From contig CM039463.1 of NCBI GenBank assembly GCA_022414725.1, positions 35,977,261-36,041,260 on the forward strand: a DNA stretch of 64,000 nt. The letters are read 5' to 3'. Source of the stretch: Microglena sp. YARC. Taxonomy: Eukaryota; Chlorophyta; Chlorophyceae; Chlamydomonadales; Chlamydomonadaceae. Both the position numbers and the translations under genes were made by a program. Below are positions 35,193 to 46,556 of the stretch, one piece after another. The notes under the pieces are model-generated. The model was not told where the DNA came from. It was given only the letters and a program-made list of their open reading frames with translations, and searched no databases. The stretch's first letter is position 1; every line of letters starts with the position of its first letter.

Positions 35193-36139
35193 TTATGAGA
35201 ACAGTTCGGTCAAATTGCCCAAATAGATGTATTGTTTTTTTGCCGAGCTGTCAGGTTTGTTGAAATATTGACACATGCGGGAGCTTTCATATTCATTGAC
35301 GCCTGTTGAAAGATAGGTGTGAGCCAAATGCTGGCGTTAGCTAAGCCGAAGGTCTGGCCGAAAGCTGGCGTCAGGTCCGTATGTTTGATGTGTGATGTGT
35401 GATTTGAAGCTGTTCGTCATTTGTAGACAGATTCCTAGGAAGCTGCCGTGTAACTCGGTTTCAGCTGTTTAGCTGCGTAGCACCTGTTACCGAAGCAAGC
35501 TTTTAGCTAGACGTATTCTGAGTTTATTTGTCGTGTAACCAACATCACCTAGCGGTCAGTTCTGGTATGCTGTGCTACCGGCCTACTTCTCCACCAACAT
35601 GCCCATCGTACAGTTTCCATATGTCCTGGCAGAAGGGCAATACCACGACATGGTGAACATGGTCGCACGCCTCGCAGGGTACTACACAATGCGCATGCTA
35701 AGTTACGTGTTGACCTATCCTGGTACCAGCTAACGCACGTAAGCTTTTGGAGCCCATTTACGTGAATCACGTACAAACAAAAAGTTAAGCCTTGAGACCC
35801 AAAGTTAAGTGCCAGGTAAGAGGCAAGCCTGAAGAGCCAAAGGCACGTGCCAGCAACTTACCTGAAGACCCCAATCTACGTTTTCATGCAACCCAAAATG
35901 GAAACATTAAGTTCCTTCACCTGACGCCCCTTTGGCGTATGCATCCTGCTCGTATGCCCTTGGCGTATGCATCCTGGGTCCTGCTCTAGGGGGTTTAATA
36001 CCTACGCCACCAAAACGGTGGTTGGGAGTTTGGTTTGTTTGTCCTCGACACACCCCTGATGTTATGGGTTTTTTTGCTTTGTGGGTGCTTTTTCTTTTTG
36101 TTTAAAGCACAGAGTCTCATACACCCTCGCGGTGTCAAG

Positions 36140-36250
36140 TAGACTTTAACATGTAATGTAATGTAATGTCATGTAATGTAATGTAATGTAATGTAATGTA
36201 ATGTAATGTAATGTCATGTCATGTCATGTAATGTAATGTAATGTAATGCA
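36140..36250. repeat. (ATGTA)n microsatellite
   Basis: About 20 units of ATGTA or ATGTC. Confidence 0.95.
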
Positions 36251-36284
36251 TAAATTGTGCTTTGGCGTATAACACATCTACAAC

Positions 36285-36488
36285 CAGGGTTGTTCAGGAC
36301 GCTACGTCCTCCATCGCAGGACGCAAAGTAGGGAGGGTCTGTTGCGTCGCGGACGCAGCTTCAGTGGGTTGGTTGCGTCGCATGACACAGGCTATTGGTC
36401 GGTTGCGGGTTGATTACGTCTCAGGACGCAGGCTATGCCATTGGTTGCGTCTCAGGCAGAATAGCTGGGGTCCACCTGAAGTACCCTG
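36285..36488. mobile_element. hAT-like MITE
   Basis: CAGGGTTGTTCAGGACGC at the left, CACCTGAAGTACCCTG at the right; flanks TCTACAAC and TCAACAAC (7 of 8). Interior of GTTGCGTC/GGACGCA modules like 11911. Confidence 0.85.
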
Positions 36489-36878
36489 TCAACAACCCAT
36501 GAGTTGATAAGTGGAATAGGTAAGTGGAATAATCCCGGAAGGTCGCATCCCCCCAGTGTTTTAACTATTCTCATTTTGCGTTAAAAGATTGGCGCGTTGA
36601 CCGCTGCGAGTATCTCACCACTCTTGAAGTGTATAAGCTGATAGGTTATGGGCCCATCACGCTAACCACTGCGTATGGGTTGACCCAGAATAGAGAAAGG
36701 GAGTTGCCTAGAAGCTGTCAAGTACTCAAGTATAGCCCTGAGCCCCTCAAAAGAACCTAAGTAAGAAGTCAAGCTTTACTGGCTCCGCCACATCACATAT
36801 ACAGATATACTCCTTTCAGCAGGCTAGGGCGAGTGCAGGAATACCCACTCTTTGAGTCGAAAACCTCCTTGTAAAAGA

Positions 36879-37087
36879 AGTCCTATGCAGCGTCGCAAGC
36901 GACGCGGAAAATTGACGGAGTGTGTTGGCAACGGAACGAAAGGTGGCAACGATGGAGCTAACCGAAGCGAGTTAGTTATGCGACCGTTGCCTGAAGTGTC
37001 AGGCTTCAAGTTTTTTCCGGTCGGACAAACGGACAAATGGGTAAACGTGGGAGCTCCCGCCCCTTTGAAGAGGGGGCTCCCCCCAAA
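36879..37087 (+). repeat. Dispersed hairpin element (family A)
   Basis: Complete copy with a perfect GCGTCGCAAGCGACGC stem. Confidence 0.85.
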
Positions 37088-37129
37088 ACATCCAGATATC
37101 GGAGAGTTGTTTGGATGGGTGGGTCTCTG

Positions 37130-37300
37130 TACAGCAAACCCTGAATCCCAGCCCTAGCTGGCGCAGCGCCTCTCAGCGCCATTTTTTCGCTTTAGCCCCC
37201 TCTGGACCCCCCAGGGGTCCCGGGGCTGAAGCCCCAAGTCCCCCCCGTGTCTCTCTCCGCCGTCTGTCCGCTATCCATCTATCCATCTGTCCGTCTGTCC
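37130..37300. repeat. GC-rich repeat, inverted copy at 38045-38165
   Basis: Shares CCCTAGCTGGCGCAGCGCCT and the GGGGGTCC/GGGGACC blocks with 38045-38165 in opposite orientation. The second copy ends 140 bp before the BolA start codon. Confidence 0.7.
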
Positions 37301-38303
37301 GACAGCTGTCCAGGCGTTTGAACGATTCCGACCACCTTCGCACCCACAATTTTTGCTCATAGTTGAAGTGAGCATGACTAGAGTTATCAGCATCGCAGCG
37401 GCCAAAATCCTTCGCAAAAGTTGTTCAATGTTTGTAGCTCTATTCGGCTACGAGTAGCTACTTTCTCCACTACTTCCGAATCTCCCTGCCGGTGACTGCT
37501 AAAGCGATTTTCCGTGTCGCTTGCGACACGCTCTTAGAACTTGTCCTTCTCTCGGTCGTGATGTCTCCTACTGCCCCCTACACAAATTCCCTCTCGGTAT
37601 CCCAATTCGTGCTGTTCACGGATCCCGTGGTATGGACGGGACCGCCTGCTTTAATGCTGCAGCAAGCCTTCGGAAGGCAGATGAAGGCTTGGTAGCTCAG
37701 TGCGATGGCCCATGCAGGGTTGGCCAACAGCTCTGGAATACAGTGGTGTTGGCCACTTGGCCCTGCTGCACGGCAGAGTGGAAGGCCTAGACTCAGAACA
37801 TCATCTATCGCAGCCAGAACAGCATCTCTCACGGCACAGTGGAAGGCCCGGATCCAGAACAGCATCTCTCGCAGCCAGAACAGCACCTCCACAGGTATTC
37901 CAAGCATGGGCAAGGGAGAGATCGTCACACTAGTACACGACCAATGTGCACGCTCGTCGCAGAACTCATTCCCTCGCTAGTTCAGCTGTCTGCGAAAAGT
38001 TCAGCTGCCTGCGATAACTAGTAAAGCTGTCTACGACCACGTTCAAATCTCTCTCGGCGTCGAGAGGCGCTGCGCCAGCTAGGGTTGTGGTTCAGGGTTT
38101 GGATCTTCCTGCGTACGGCGATACGGGGGGCCTCGAGCGGTCCCCTGCGGACCCCCCGTGCGGTACACATCGTAGTAGACGATGCCTGCCAGACAATCCT
38201 CCTCCTCCTACACAACCCCAACCCACACCGCATAAACGTCGCCCCTCTGCAAACCCATCTAAACTACTCGCTTTACTCGCTCCATTAGAAGCAAAGCAGA
38301 AAT

Positions 38304-38659
38304 ATGTCAGCCGTCCTCCTGAACAAATCGATGCGCTTGAGCGCGCCTAGGGCTGTGAGTGCGGTGGGCAGCAGGTCGATGCCGATGCGCGCTCGCGTTG
38401 CTGCCCCCCCTGCCTCCAACAGGCGGGACCGAGTTATTCGCAGAATCCAGGTTGGTGCGGAGAGGGAGGGGAGCGTCGAGAGAGGGTGGCGATGGCTGGG
38501 TGGTGTGTGTGTGTGTGTGTGTAGGGTGGGGGTGTGGGGTGGGGTGTAAGGGGGGGGCAGGGGGAAGAAAGAGAGTGTGTGCCAATAGGGTAGGTGTGGG
38601 GGCAGGAAGATTTTAGGAAGAGTAGGAGATCATGTAAGTCCAGGGTGTGGTGTGTGTGT

Positions 38660-38702
<43 letters not shown>

Positions 38703-41700
38703 CGGGGGGGAGGGGGGGGGGCTATAGGAGAGCAGGAGTGTGGGGGGGGGGGAGTGGAGTTGGGGACGGTGCACAGTGAATCAGGGTTGTGCGTGTGTAA
38801 TGGGGGGAGGGGTGGGGATTGGGTGGGGTAATATGTTTTGTTGGGGTGGGTGGAGTTGGGCACGGTGAGCCTTGTAGTAGGGTTGTGTGTATGTAATAGG
38901 GTGGAATTGGGTGGGGGAGTGTGGTTGGTGGGGTGGGGAGGGGAGATGAATATGTAGCACAGGAAATTTACAGAAGGTCTCTGGTACTTTTTCTGCACCC
39001 TAAATAATATTGTAGAATTTGAATTACCACTGTAGCACAAACCCAGGGCCCACGTCGGTTAAACGATTGTTTGGGGCTCATTTTATCAGTGCTTTTTCTT
39101 TTTATGCCCTTCCTATACGGTTGGGCAAGTCCCTTAAGCCTATTTGGCCTACCCCTGGACTGTAACATACATACACATACCAACATTCCCTACGGCACTC
39201 TTCCCACCCACAATGCATTTTTGTAAGCCAAATAAAAGAGTGCCGTAGACCCCCCGAGTTTGCTGTGTAGTGAGCTAGTTGGTGTTTGTGTGTGTTTAGT
39301 GTGTTGTGGGTGTTAGTGTGTGTGTGTGTGTTTGTGTGTGTTTAGTGTTAGATTTTGTGTGGTGTGTGTGTGGGGGGGTGGGATAGGAGGGGGACCAGGT
39401 GTGTGTGTGTTTCGGTGGGGAGGGCCACCAACCTGGTGGGTGAGGGAGGTGGAGGGGGAGGAATGATGTGTGTGTGTGTGTGTGTTTTGGGGGGGGGGGG
39501 GGGGGGGGGGGGGGGGAGGGGTGAGTGGGGAGTGGGATAAAAGGGGTGAAAGTGAAAGGGGGGAGGAGAGGGGAAAAAGGGTGAGGGGTGGGTGGAAGGG
39601 CAGCGGTGGCGCATGCTGTTTTTAACTCTGACTAGTGGGGTGATCTGGACCACTTTTGTTCGTGATCTGAACCACAAGGGTGATCTGGACCTTTTTATTT
39701 TGTGATCTGGACCGCTTTGTTTTTTGTGCAATGCGTCACCATTCCATCGCTGCATGGCTTCGCATGGGTCGGGTTAAAATACCCCCCCCAGGCTCTGCGC
39801 TTCACACACCTCAGGGTTTGGCCTTCTAGATGGTGGTGGTGTGGTGGGGGGGGGGCTGCGCGTCGCACCGTGTCGCACAGCGGTCGCACCGAGTCGCTCA
39901 TTTTGCGACGCATCGCACACAAAAAAATGTGATCTGGTCCCCTGCATGTAGTAATGTATGAAGAACACGAGGGAACCCTGTCCCCCTATTCTCTCCCTCC
40001 TGTCCAAGTGGGTACCCCACCCCCCTATTCTTTCCCTCCTGTCCGAGTGGGTACCCGCCCCCCCTATTCTTTCCCTCCTGTCCGAGTGGGTACCCGCGCC
40101 CCGCTATTCTTTCCCTCCTGTCCAAGTGGGTACCCCGCCCCCTATTCTCTCTCTCCTGTCCAAGTGGGGTACCCCGCCCCCTATTCTCTCCCTCCTGTCC
40201 AAGTGGGTACCCTGCCCCCTATTCTCTCCTCCTGTCCAAGTGGGTACCCCGCCCCCCCTATTCTTTCCCTCCTGTCCAAGTGGGTACCCCGCCCCCCTAT
40301 TCTTTCCCTCCTGTCCAAGTGGGTACCGCCCCCTATTCTCTCCCTCATGTCCAAGTGGGTACCCCGCCCCCTAATCTCTCCTCATGTCCAAATGGGTACC
40401 TGCCCCCCTATTCTCTCCCTCCTGTCCAAGTGGGTACCCCGCCCCCTATTCTCTCCCTCCTGTCCAAGTGGGTACCCGCCCACCTATTCTTTCCCTCCTG
40501 TCCAAGTGGGTACCGCCCCCCCTATTCTCTCCCTCATGTCCAAGTGGGTACCCCGCCCCCCCTATTCTCTCCCTCCTGTCCAAGTGGGTACCCCCCCCCC
40601 CCCCACCCCCCTAATCTCTCCCTCCTGTCCAAGTGGGTACCCCGCCCCTAATATCTCCTCCGGTCACCCCACCTACCCTCCCCCTCACACACACACCGCA
40701 CATCAGATCCCCCCCCCCCCCCCCCCCCCATACACAGACACACAGACACACGCTACACAACACACATCAGACCCCCCACCCCACCCCACCCAAAACACAC
40801 ACACACGTTCACACACTTTCACACACTCCCCCCCCCCTCTCCTGCCAGGTTGGTGGCCCACCCCCCAGCGGAGGCCATGGCCACCAGCACGAAGCCGTCC
40901 AAGCCAACCAAATGACCTTGGAGCTGATCAGCAGCATGACTGGCAAGATCAAGACTGCCCTGGAGACTACACACACACACGTACCCTCTCTCTCCCACAC
41001 ACAAGCCCTTACCCCCCAAACATTCACACACACTCTCCCCCCAACTCCCCACCAGGTTAGCGGCCCTCCCCGCAGTGGAGGCCATGGCCACCAGCATGAA
41101 TCAGTCCTAGCCAACTATATAACAATATTCCTCTACTTCCCTCCCCCCCATCCTTACCCTCACACACACTCCCGACCCTTTTTTCTAGGTTGGTGGCCCT
41201 CCCCCCAGTAGAGGCCATGGCCACCAGCAGCATGACATGCAAGATCAAGACTGCCCTGGAGACTAGGGAGGTTATCCTACACCCCCCACACCCACCCACC
41301 CACACTCTCACCTTCCCCTTCCCCTTCCCCTTCCCCCCCCCCCTCACCCACCAGGTTGGCCGGCCCTCCCCCCAGTGGAGGCCATGGCCACCAGCTCAAA
41401 GCCGTCCAAGCCAACTATATAACAATATTCCCTCTACTTCCTCTCCCCCCCATCCTTTCCCTCACATGAGGACTGATTCATGCTGGTGGCCCTCCCCCCA
41501 GTGGAGGCCATGGCCACCAGCATGAATCAGTCCAAGCCAACTATTTAACAATATTCCTCTACTTCCCCTCCCCCATCCTTACCCCCTCACACACTCCAAC
41601 CCTTTTTTCTAGGTTGGTAGCCCTCCCCCAGTGGAGGCCATAGCCACCAGCATGAATCAGTCCAAGCCAACCAAGTGACTTCGGAGCTGATCAGCAGCAT

Positions 41701-44700
41701 GACTGGCCCCCACCCTCCCCACCCACCCACCTCACCTCTTTTCCCCACTCCAAACTCTAAACCCTCTTCCTCCACCCCTCCACACACCCTTCCCCCTCTC
41801 ACCCGCCAGGTCCCCCTCCCCACCCCCACCCCACCCCCACCCCCTCACCTATTTTCCCCCACTCCAAACACTTAACCCTCTTCCCTCCCATCCCTCCACA
41901 CCCTTTCCCCCTCTCACCCACAAGTTCGGCGGCCCTCCCCCCCTCCTCCCCTCCCCCTCCCCCTTTTTCTTCTCTCCACACTCTGAACCCTTTCCCCCTC
42001 TCACACAACAGGTTGGTGGCCCTCCCCCCAGCGGAGGACATGGCCACCAGCACGAAGCTGTTCAAGCCAACCAAATGACCTTGGAGCTGATCAGCAGCAT
42101 GACAGGCAAGATCAAGGCTGCCCTAGAGACCGAGGAGGTAATCATCAGTGATGCCTATGGAGATGCCCAGCATGTGTCCATTGATGTGGTCTCTGCCTTG
42201 TTCGAGGGCAAGAACTCTATGACACGCCAAAGAATGGTGTACAAGGTGGGTGGTGCAAGTATGGGTGGTGCAAGTATGGGTTTAGTTTTGTTCGAGGGCA
42301 AGAACTCTGTGACACAGTAACACACCAAAGAATGATGTACAAGGTGGGTGGTGCAAGTATGGGTGGTGCAAGTATGGGTTTAGTTTTGTTCGAGGGCAAG
42401 AACTCTGTGACACAGTAACACACCAAAGAATGATGTACAAGGTGGGTCGTGCAAGTATGGGTGGTGCTAGTTTGGGTTTAGTTTTGTTCGAGGGCAAGAA
42501 CTCTATGACACGCCAAAGAATGGTGGACAAGGTGGGTGGTGCAAGTATGGGTTTAGTTTTGTTCGAGGGCAAGAACTCTGTGACACACCAAAGAATGATG
42601 TACAAGGTGGGTGGTGCAAGTATGTGTGGTGTTATTATAACCACAATGTTATGATCTTACGGTTACCAACTTGTAAAAGGAGGAGATGCCCAGCATGTGT
42701 CCATTGATGTTGTGTTCGCCCTGTTTGAGGGACAGAACTCTATGACACGCCAAAGAATGGTGTACAAGGTGGGTGGTGCAAGTATGGGTGGGTTACTATA
42801 ACCAGAATGTTATTATCTTACTTTTTACCCCCCCCCCCCCACCCCACCCCACCCCCCCCACACACACACCCAAAAAGGTAACACCTGGATGGGCGTTGTT
42901 AAGGGGACGCTCCCGTACGCCGCAGCTGGGGAAAGTCACCATAGATACTTGTTCCTTGTTGCTTTTTGCCAACTTATGTACAGATGGGTACCCAGGGGGG
43001 TACTTTTTACCAACTTCTAGAAGTAGGGGATGCCCAGCATGTGTCCAATGATGTTGAGGAAGCCTTGTTTCTAAGGGAAAGAGAAAGGGAAGACTTTCTT
43101 TCCCGTCCTCATGAGGGAAAGAAGTCTATGACTGGCCAAAGAATGGTGTACAGGGTGGTTGGGTGGGTGGTGGGTGGGTGGTGGATACGTCATGGTTTTA
43201 GTAGTAGAGGTTTATGAAAGTAGTAGTAGAGGTTTATAAAAGTAGTGGTAGAGGTTTATAATAATAGTTGTAGAGGTTTATAAAAAGTAGTAGTAGAGGT
43301 TTATAAAAGTAGTAGTAGAGGTTTATAAAAAAGCAGTAGTAGAGGGTTATAAAAGTCGTAGTAGAGGTTTATAAAAAAGTAGTAGTAGAGGTTTATAAAA
43401 CAAGTAGTAGTAGAGTAGTTTTTTATAAAAGTAGTAGTAGAGGTTTATAAAAAAAGTAGTAGTAGAGGTTATAAAAGTAGTAGTAGAGGTTTAAAAGAGG
43501 TTTTTATAAAAAAAGTAGTAGTAGAGGTTTATAAAAAGTAGTAGTAGAGGTTTATAAAAGTAAGTAGTAGTAGTGTTTATAAAAAAGTAGTAGAGGTTTA
43601 TAAAAAGTAGTAGTAGAGGTTTATAAAAGTAGTAGTAGTAGAGTAGTTTATAAAAGTAGTAGTAGAGGTTTATAAAAAAGTAGTAGTAGAGGTTTATAAA
43701 AAGTAGTAGTCAGGGTTTAAAAAAAGTAGTAGTAGTAGAGGTTTATAAAAAAGTAGTAGTAGAGGTTTTATAAAAGTAGTAGTAGAGGTTTATAAAAAAG
43801 TAGTAGTAGAGGTTTATAAAAGTAGTAGTAGAGGTTTATAAAAAAAGTAGTAGTAGAGGTTTATAAAAGTAGTAGTAGAGGTTTATAAAAGTAGTAGTAG
43901 AGGTTTATAAAAAAGTAGTAGTAGAGGTTTATAAAAAAGTAGTAGTAGAGGTTTATAAAAAGTAGTAGTAGAGGTTTATAAAAGTAGTAGTAGAGGTTTA
44001 TAAAAAAGTAGTAGTAGAGGTTTTATAAAAAGTAGTAGTAGAGGTTTATAAAAAATTAAGTAGTAGTAGAGGTTTATAAAAGTAGTAGTAGAGGTTTATA
44101 AAAAAGTAGTAGTAGAGGTTTATAAAAGTAGTAGTAGAGGTTTATAAAAAAGTAGTAGTAGAGGTTTATAAAAGTAGTAGTAGAGGTTTATAAAAAGTAG
44201 TAGTAGAGGTTTATAAAGTAGTAGTAGAGGTTTATAAAAAAGTAGTAGTAGAGGTTTACGTTGAAAAAAGTAGTAGTAGAGGTTTATAAAGTAGTAGTAG
44301 AGGTTTATAAAAGTAGTAGTAGAGGTTTATAAAAAGTAGTAGTAGAGGTTATAAAAAAGTAGTAGTAGTTTATAAAAGTAGAGTATTTATAAAGTGTAGT
44401 AGAGGTTTATAAAGTATAGTAGAGGTTTATAAAGTAGTAGTAGACGAGGTCATAGTAGAGTTTATAAAAAAAGTAGTAGTAGAGGTTTATATAGTAGTAG
44501 TAGAGGTTTATAAAAGTAGTAGTAGAGGTTTATAAAGTAGGAGTAGAGGTTTATAAAAGTGTAGAGGTTTATAAAAGTAGTAGAGGTTTTTAGTAGAGGT
44601 TTATAAAAGTAGTAGTAGAGGTTTATAAAAATAGTTGTAGAGGTTTATAAAAAGTTGTAGTAGAGGTTTATAAAAGTAGTAGTAGAGGTTTATAAAAGAG

Positions 44701-46553
44701 TAGTAGAGGTTTATAAAAAGTCGTAGTAGAGGTTTATAAAAGTAGTAGTAGAGGTTTATAAAAAAGGAGTAGGAGAGGTTTATAAAAGTAGTAGTAGAGG
44801 TTTATAAAAGTAGTAGTAGAGGTTTATAAAAGTAGTAGTAGAGGTTTATAAAAGTAGTAGTAGAGGTTTATAAAAAAAATGTATTGTATGAATGTTATAT
44901 TATATTATATTGTAGTGGTGTATGTAGGTGTGGGATATGATCATTATAACATTACAAACGGGTTTATTGCTGTATTACATAATCGTTACGATAATTATAA
45001 TTGTAAATTATATGGTGTCCCCCATAGATCTGTTTGGAAATTGGAATTTCATACGCCCTGCCACGGTGCGTGAGGTTGGAAGGGAACCTCCCGTCCGCAT
45101 GCACCGGACATACTGGAGACTGGATATTATGTTAGGTTTTTGGTTTCGCAGACAGCAACTGCGTCTGAGCCTGGACTTCCACGCGACAGCACGGAAGGAA
45201 GATCTCTACCTCTTCCAAGGCGGCAGGTCTGAAATTCAGGAGCCTGTCAAGGGCTTAAACCACAGCTTTATTTTCAGCTACGAGCAGCAGCTTCTAGGCA
45301 GCTCCCCAGGCTCTCTCTTCATTCCAAACCTTAAGCAACATCATGCACCTAGAAGCTGATATCATCAGCTTTCCATTGCTCCTGGAATCTTTGAATTTGG
45401 TAGCGAGGCAGTCTTAGGGAGCAACCTTAAAGCTGCTGCTGTTAGCTGAGAAGAAATGGCGTAGGTGCAGCAGGTCTTAGGGAGCTGCCTAGAAGCTGCT
45501 GCTGGTAGGCGAAAAGAAAAGGCGTAGGTGCAGCAAGGCTTAGGGAGCTGCCTGGAAGCTGCTGCTGGTAGCCGAAAAGAAAAGGCATAGGTGCAGCAGG
45601 CAAGCATATAGGCAAGCCCCTTGTGGAGGTGCCTAGAAGCTACTGCTGGTAGCCGAAAACAAAAAGAGTTTGTGCAGCAAGAAAGCATACTGGCAAGCCC
45701 CTTTAAGAACTGCCTCGAAGCTGCTGCTGGTAGCTGAAAATAAAAAGTGTATGTGCAGCAAGCAAGCATACAGGCAAGCCCATTGAGTGTAGTTTGCTTT
45801 TCCATGGATTGAAGCACACATGCCTTACTCATGAAAATATGCCAAATGTCTGCACTAAACCTCAGTTTTTTTGCAGTATCAGAAAATGTAGATTGCTACC
45901 CCATGGATTGAAGCACACATACATTTATCAGGGAAACATGCCAAATGTGTGTACAAGCCATCTTAGAGGAGCTGCAGAGCTCTGTGGGTGGCTGGGTGAC
46001 TGGGTACAACAAGTATATATGTAAGTGTAAACAACAAACGTTTCCAACATCATATGCAAGTTGTGCACAGGCCATTTGGGATGAGCTGCAGAGCGCCGTG
46101 TGTGGAGATGCGTGGGTGGCTGGGCACAACATGTATGTTTGTATGCACACACAAAAAACTTTTACAACTAAATATGCAATTTGTGCACAGGCCATTTGGG
46201 AGGAGCTGCATAGTGCCGTCCATGCTGTGGATGCTATGTCCACCAAGACGCATTTTAAATTAATTGTATTTTGATTCTTTATTTTATGTATGTATGCATG
46301 TATGTATGCATGTATGTATGTGCGTAAAAACGTTTCCAACAACATATGCAATTTGTGCACAGGCCATCTGGAGGAGCTGCAGAGCACCGTGTGGGTGGGT
46401 GATTGGCTGGCTGGGTACAACAAGTATGTACGTACATACAAAAAACGTATCAACTAATATGCAATTTGTGCAGGCATCTGGGAGGAGCTGCAGAGTGCCG
46501 TCCATGCTGTGGATGCTATGTCCACCAAGACGCCAGAGGAAGCTGTCAAGTAG
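38304..46553 (+). CDS. BOLA: Plastid-targeted BolA-family protein, 3 exons
   Basis: BolA proteins partner monothiol glutaredoxins in iron-sulphur cluster handling. Exon 1 (38304-38450, 49 codons, CAG|GTTGGT) is rich in Ser, Ala, Arg and Met and lacks acids near the start, as in a plastid transit peptide. Exon 2 (42012-42245, 78 codons, acceptor AACAG, donor AAG|GTGGG) joins in phase 0. It holds the fold: helix LISSMTGKIKAALET, strand VIISDAYGDAQHVSIDVVS, then FEGKNSMTRQRMVYK. The last exon supplies AIWEELQSAVHAVDAMSTK and TPEEAVK-stop, about 153 residues in all. The usual RHR is RQR (Gln about 122). The last exon with the correct C-terminus (46474-46553, TAG) is out of frame by a small deletion at its start. 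The copy at 46191 is in frame but lacks TPEEAVK. Assembly error or real damage cannot be told apart here. Confidence 0.8.
38500..38960. repeat. GT/poly-G tract with a run of about 43 G
   Basis: 38660-38702 is uninterrupted G, within a GGGTGTGT-rich stretch in intron 1 of the BolA gene. Confidence 0.95.
39007..39172 (-). repeat. Dispersed element (family B), complete
   Basis: About 165 bp with all blocks: ACAGTCCAGGGGTAGGCC, GGGACTTGCCCAACCG, AGCACTGATAAAATGAG, AAACAATCGTTTAACCGACG and a GTGCTACAGTGGTAATTC end. Confidence 0.85.
39290..39610. repeat. GTGT/poly-G tract
   Basis: GTGTGT repeats with a G run of about 28 near 39490, inside BolA intron 1. Confidence 0.9.
39975..40660. repeat. About 39-bp satellite, about 17 copies
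   Basis: CCTCCTGTCCAAGTGGGTAC with CCGCCCCCTATTCT, 36-42 bp units, in BolA intron 1. The long plus frame across it is a repeat artefact. Confidence 0.95.
40849..41960 (+). repeat. Tandem copies of the 5' half of BolA exon 2
   Basis: At least six partial copies of the VGGPPPSGGHGHQ exon start lie upstream of the real exon 2, near 40849, 41056, 41190, 41355, 41488 and 41613; two more decayed acceptors lie near 41810 and 41930. Most keep an AG acceptor behind a C-rich tract. The first runs 40 codons, to ALET, before entering (CA)n. Others have internal deletions, such as 41190, which jumps from GGHGHQ to the GKIKTALET region. The spacers are C-rich and contain CACTC and CCTTTT tracts. Confidence 0.85.
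42279..43155 (+). repeat. Tandem copies of the 3' half of BolA exon 2
   Basis: Four short copies of FEGKNSxTxQRMxYK plus donor (AAG|GTGGGT) lie at about 42290-42345, 42389-42440, 42488-42531 and 42563-42605, each followed by GGTGCAAGTATGGG. Longer copies at 42686-42769 (QHVSIDVVFALFEGQNSMT) and 43028-43155 carry more of the exon. The last has an inserted Arg/Glu-rich stretch and is strongly diverged. Confidence 0.85.
43195..44875. repeat. About 23-bp AT-rich satellite, about 70 copies
   Basis: Unit GTAGTAGTAGAGGTTTATAA plus a variable A run, in BolA intron 2. Length differences come almost only from the A run. Confidence 0.95.
45280..45790. repeat. GAAGCTGCTGCTGGTAGC repeats
   Basis: Units of about 61 bp and then about 88 bp sharing GCTGCTGGTAGCCGAAAA. 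The first block resembles the 28071 satellite. They lie in BolA intron 2. Confidence 0.8.
45950..46470 (+). repeat. Tandem copies of the BolA last exon
   Basis: Copies begin after AG at about 45958, 46071, 46191 and 46363, preceding the one at 46474. They encode versions of AIWEELQSAV. Copies at 45958, 46071 and 46363 then switch to a VAGHNMY/AGYNKY-like sequence. The copy at 46191 continues correctly to HAVDAMSTKT before ending HFK. Each is preceded by AATATGCAATTTGTGCACAG, which serves as a plausible acceptor. Confidence 0.8.
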
Positions 46554-46556
46554 ATG

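Noticed and set aside
39954..41211. Plus-strand frame of 368 codons
   Set aside because: Runs through the 39-bp satellite and overlaps BolA exon copies in another frame.
45000..45360. Plus-strand frame (FGNWNFIRPATVREVGREP region)
   Set aside because: Lies within the BolA intron, overlaps a satellite-like block at its end, and lacks splice sites or a recognised family.
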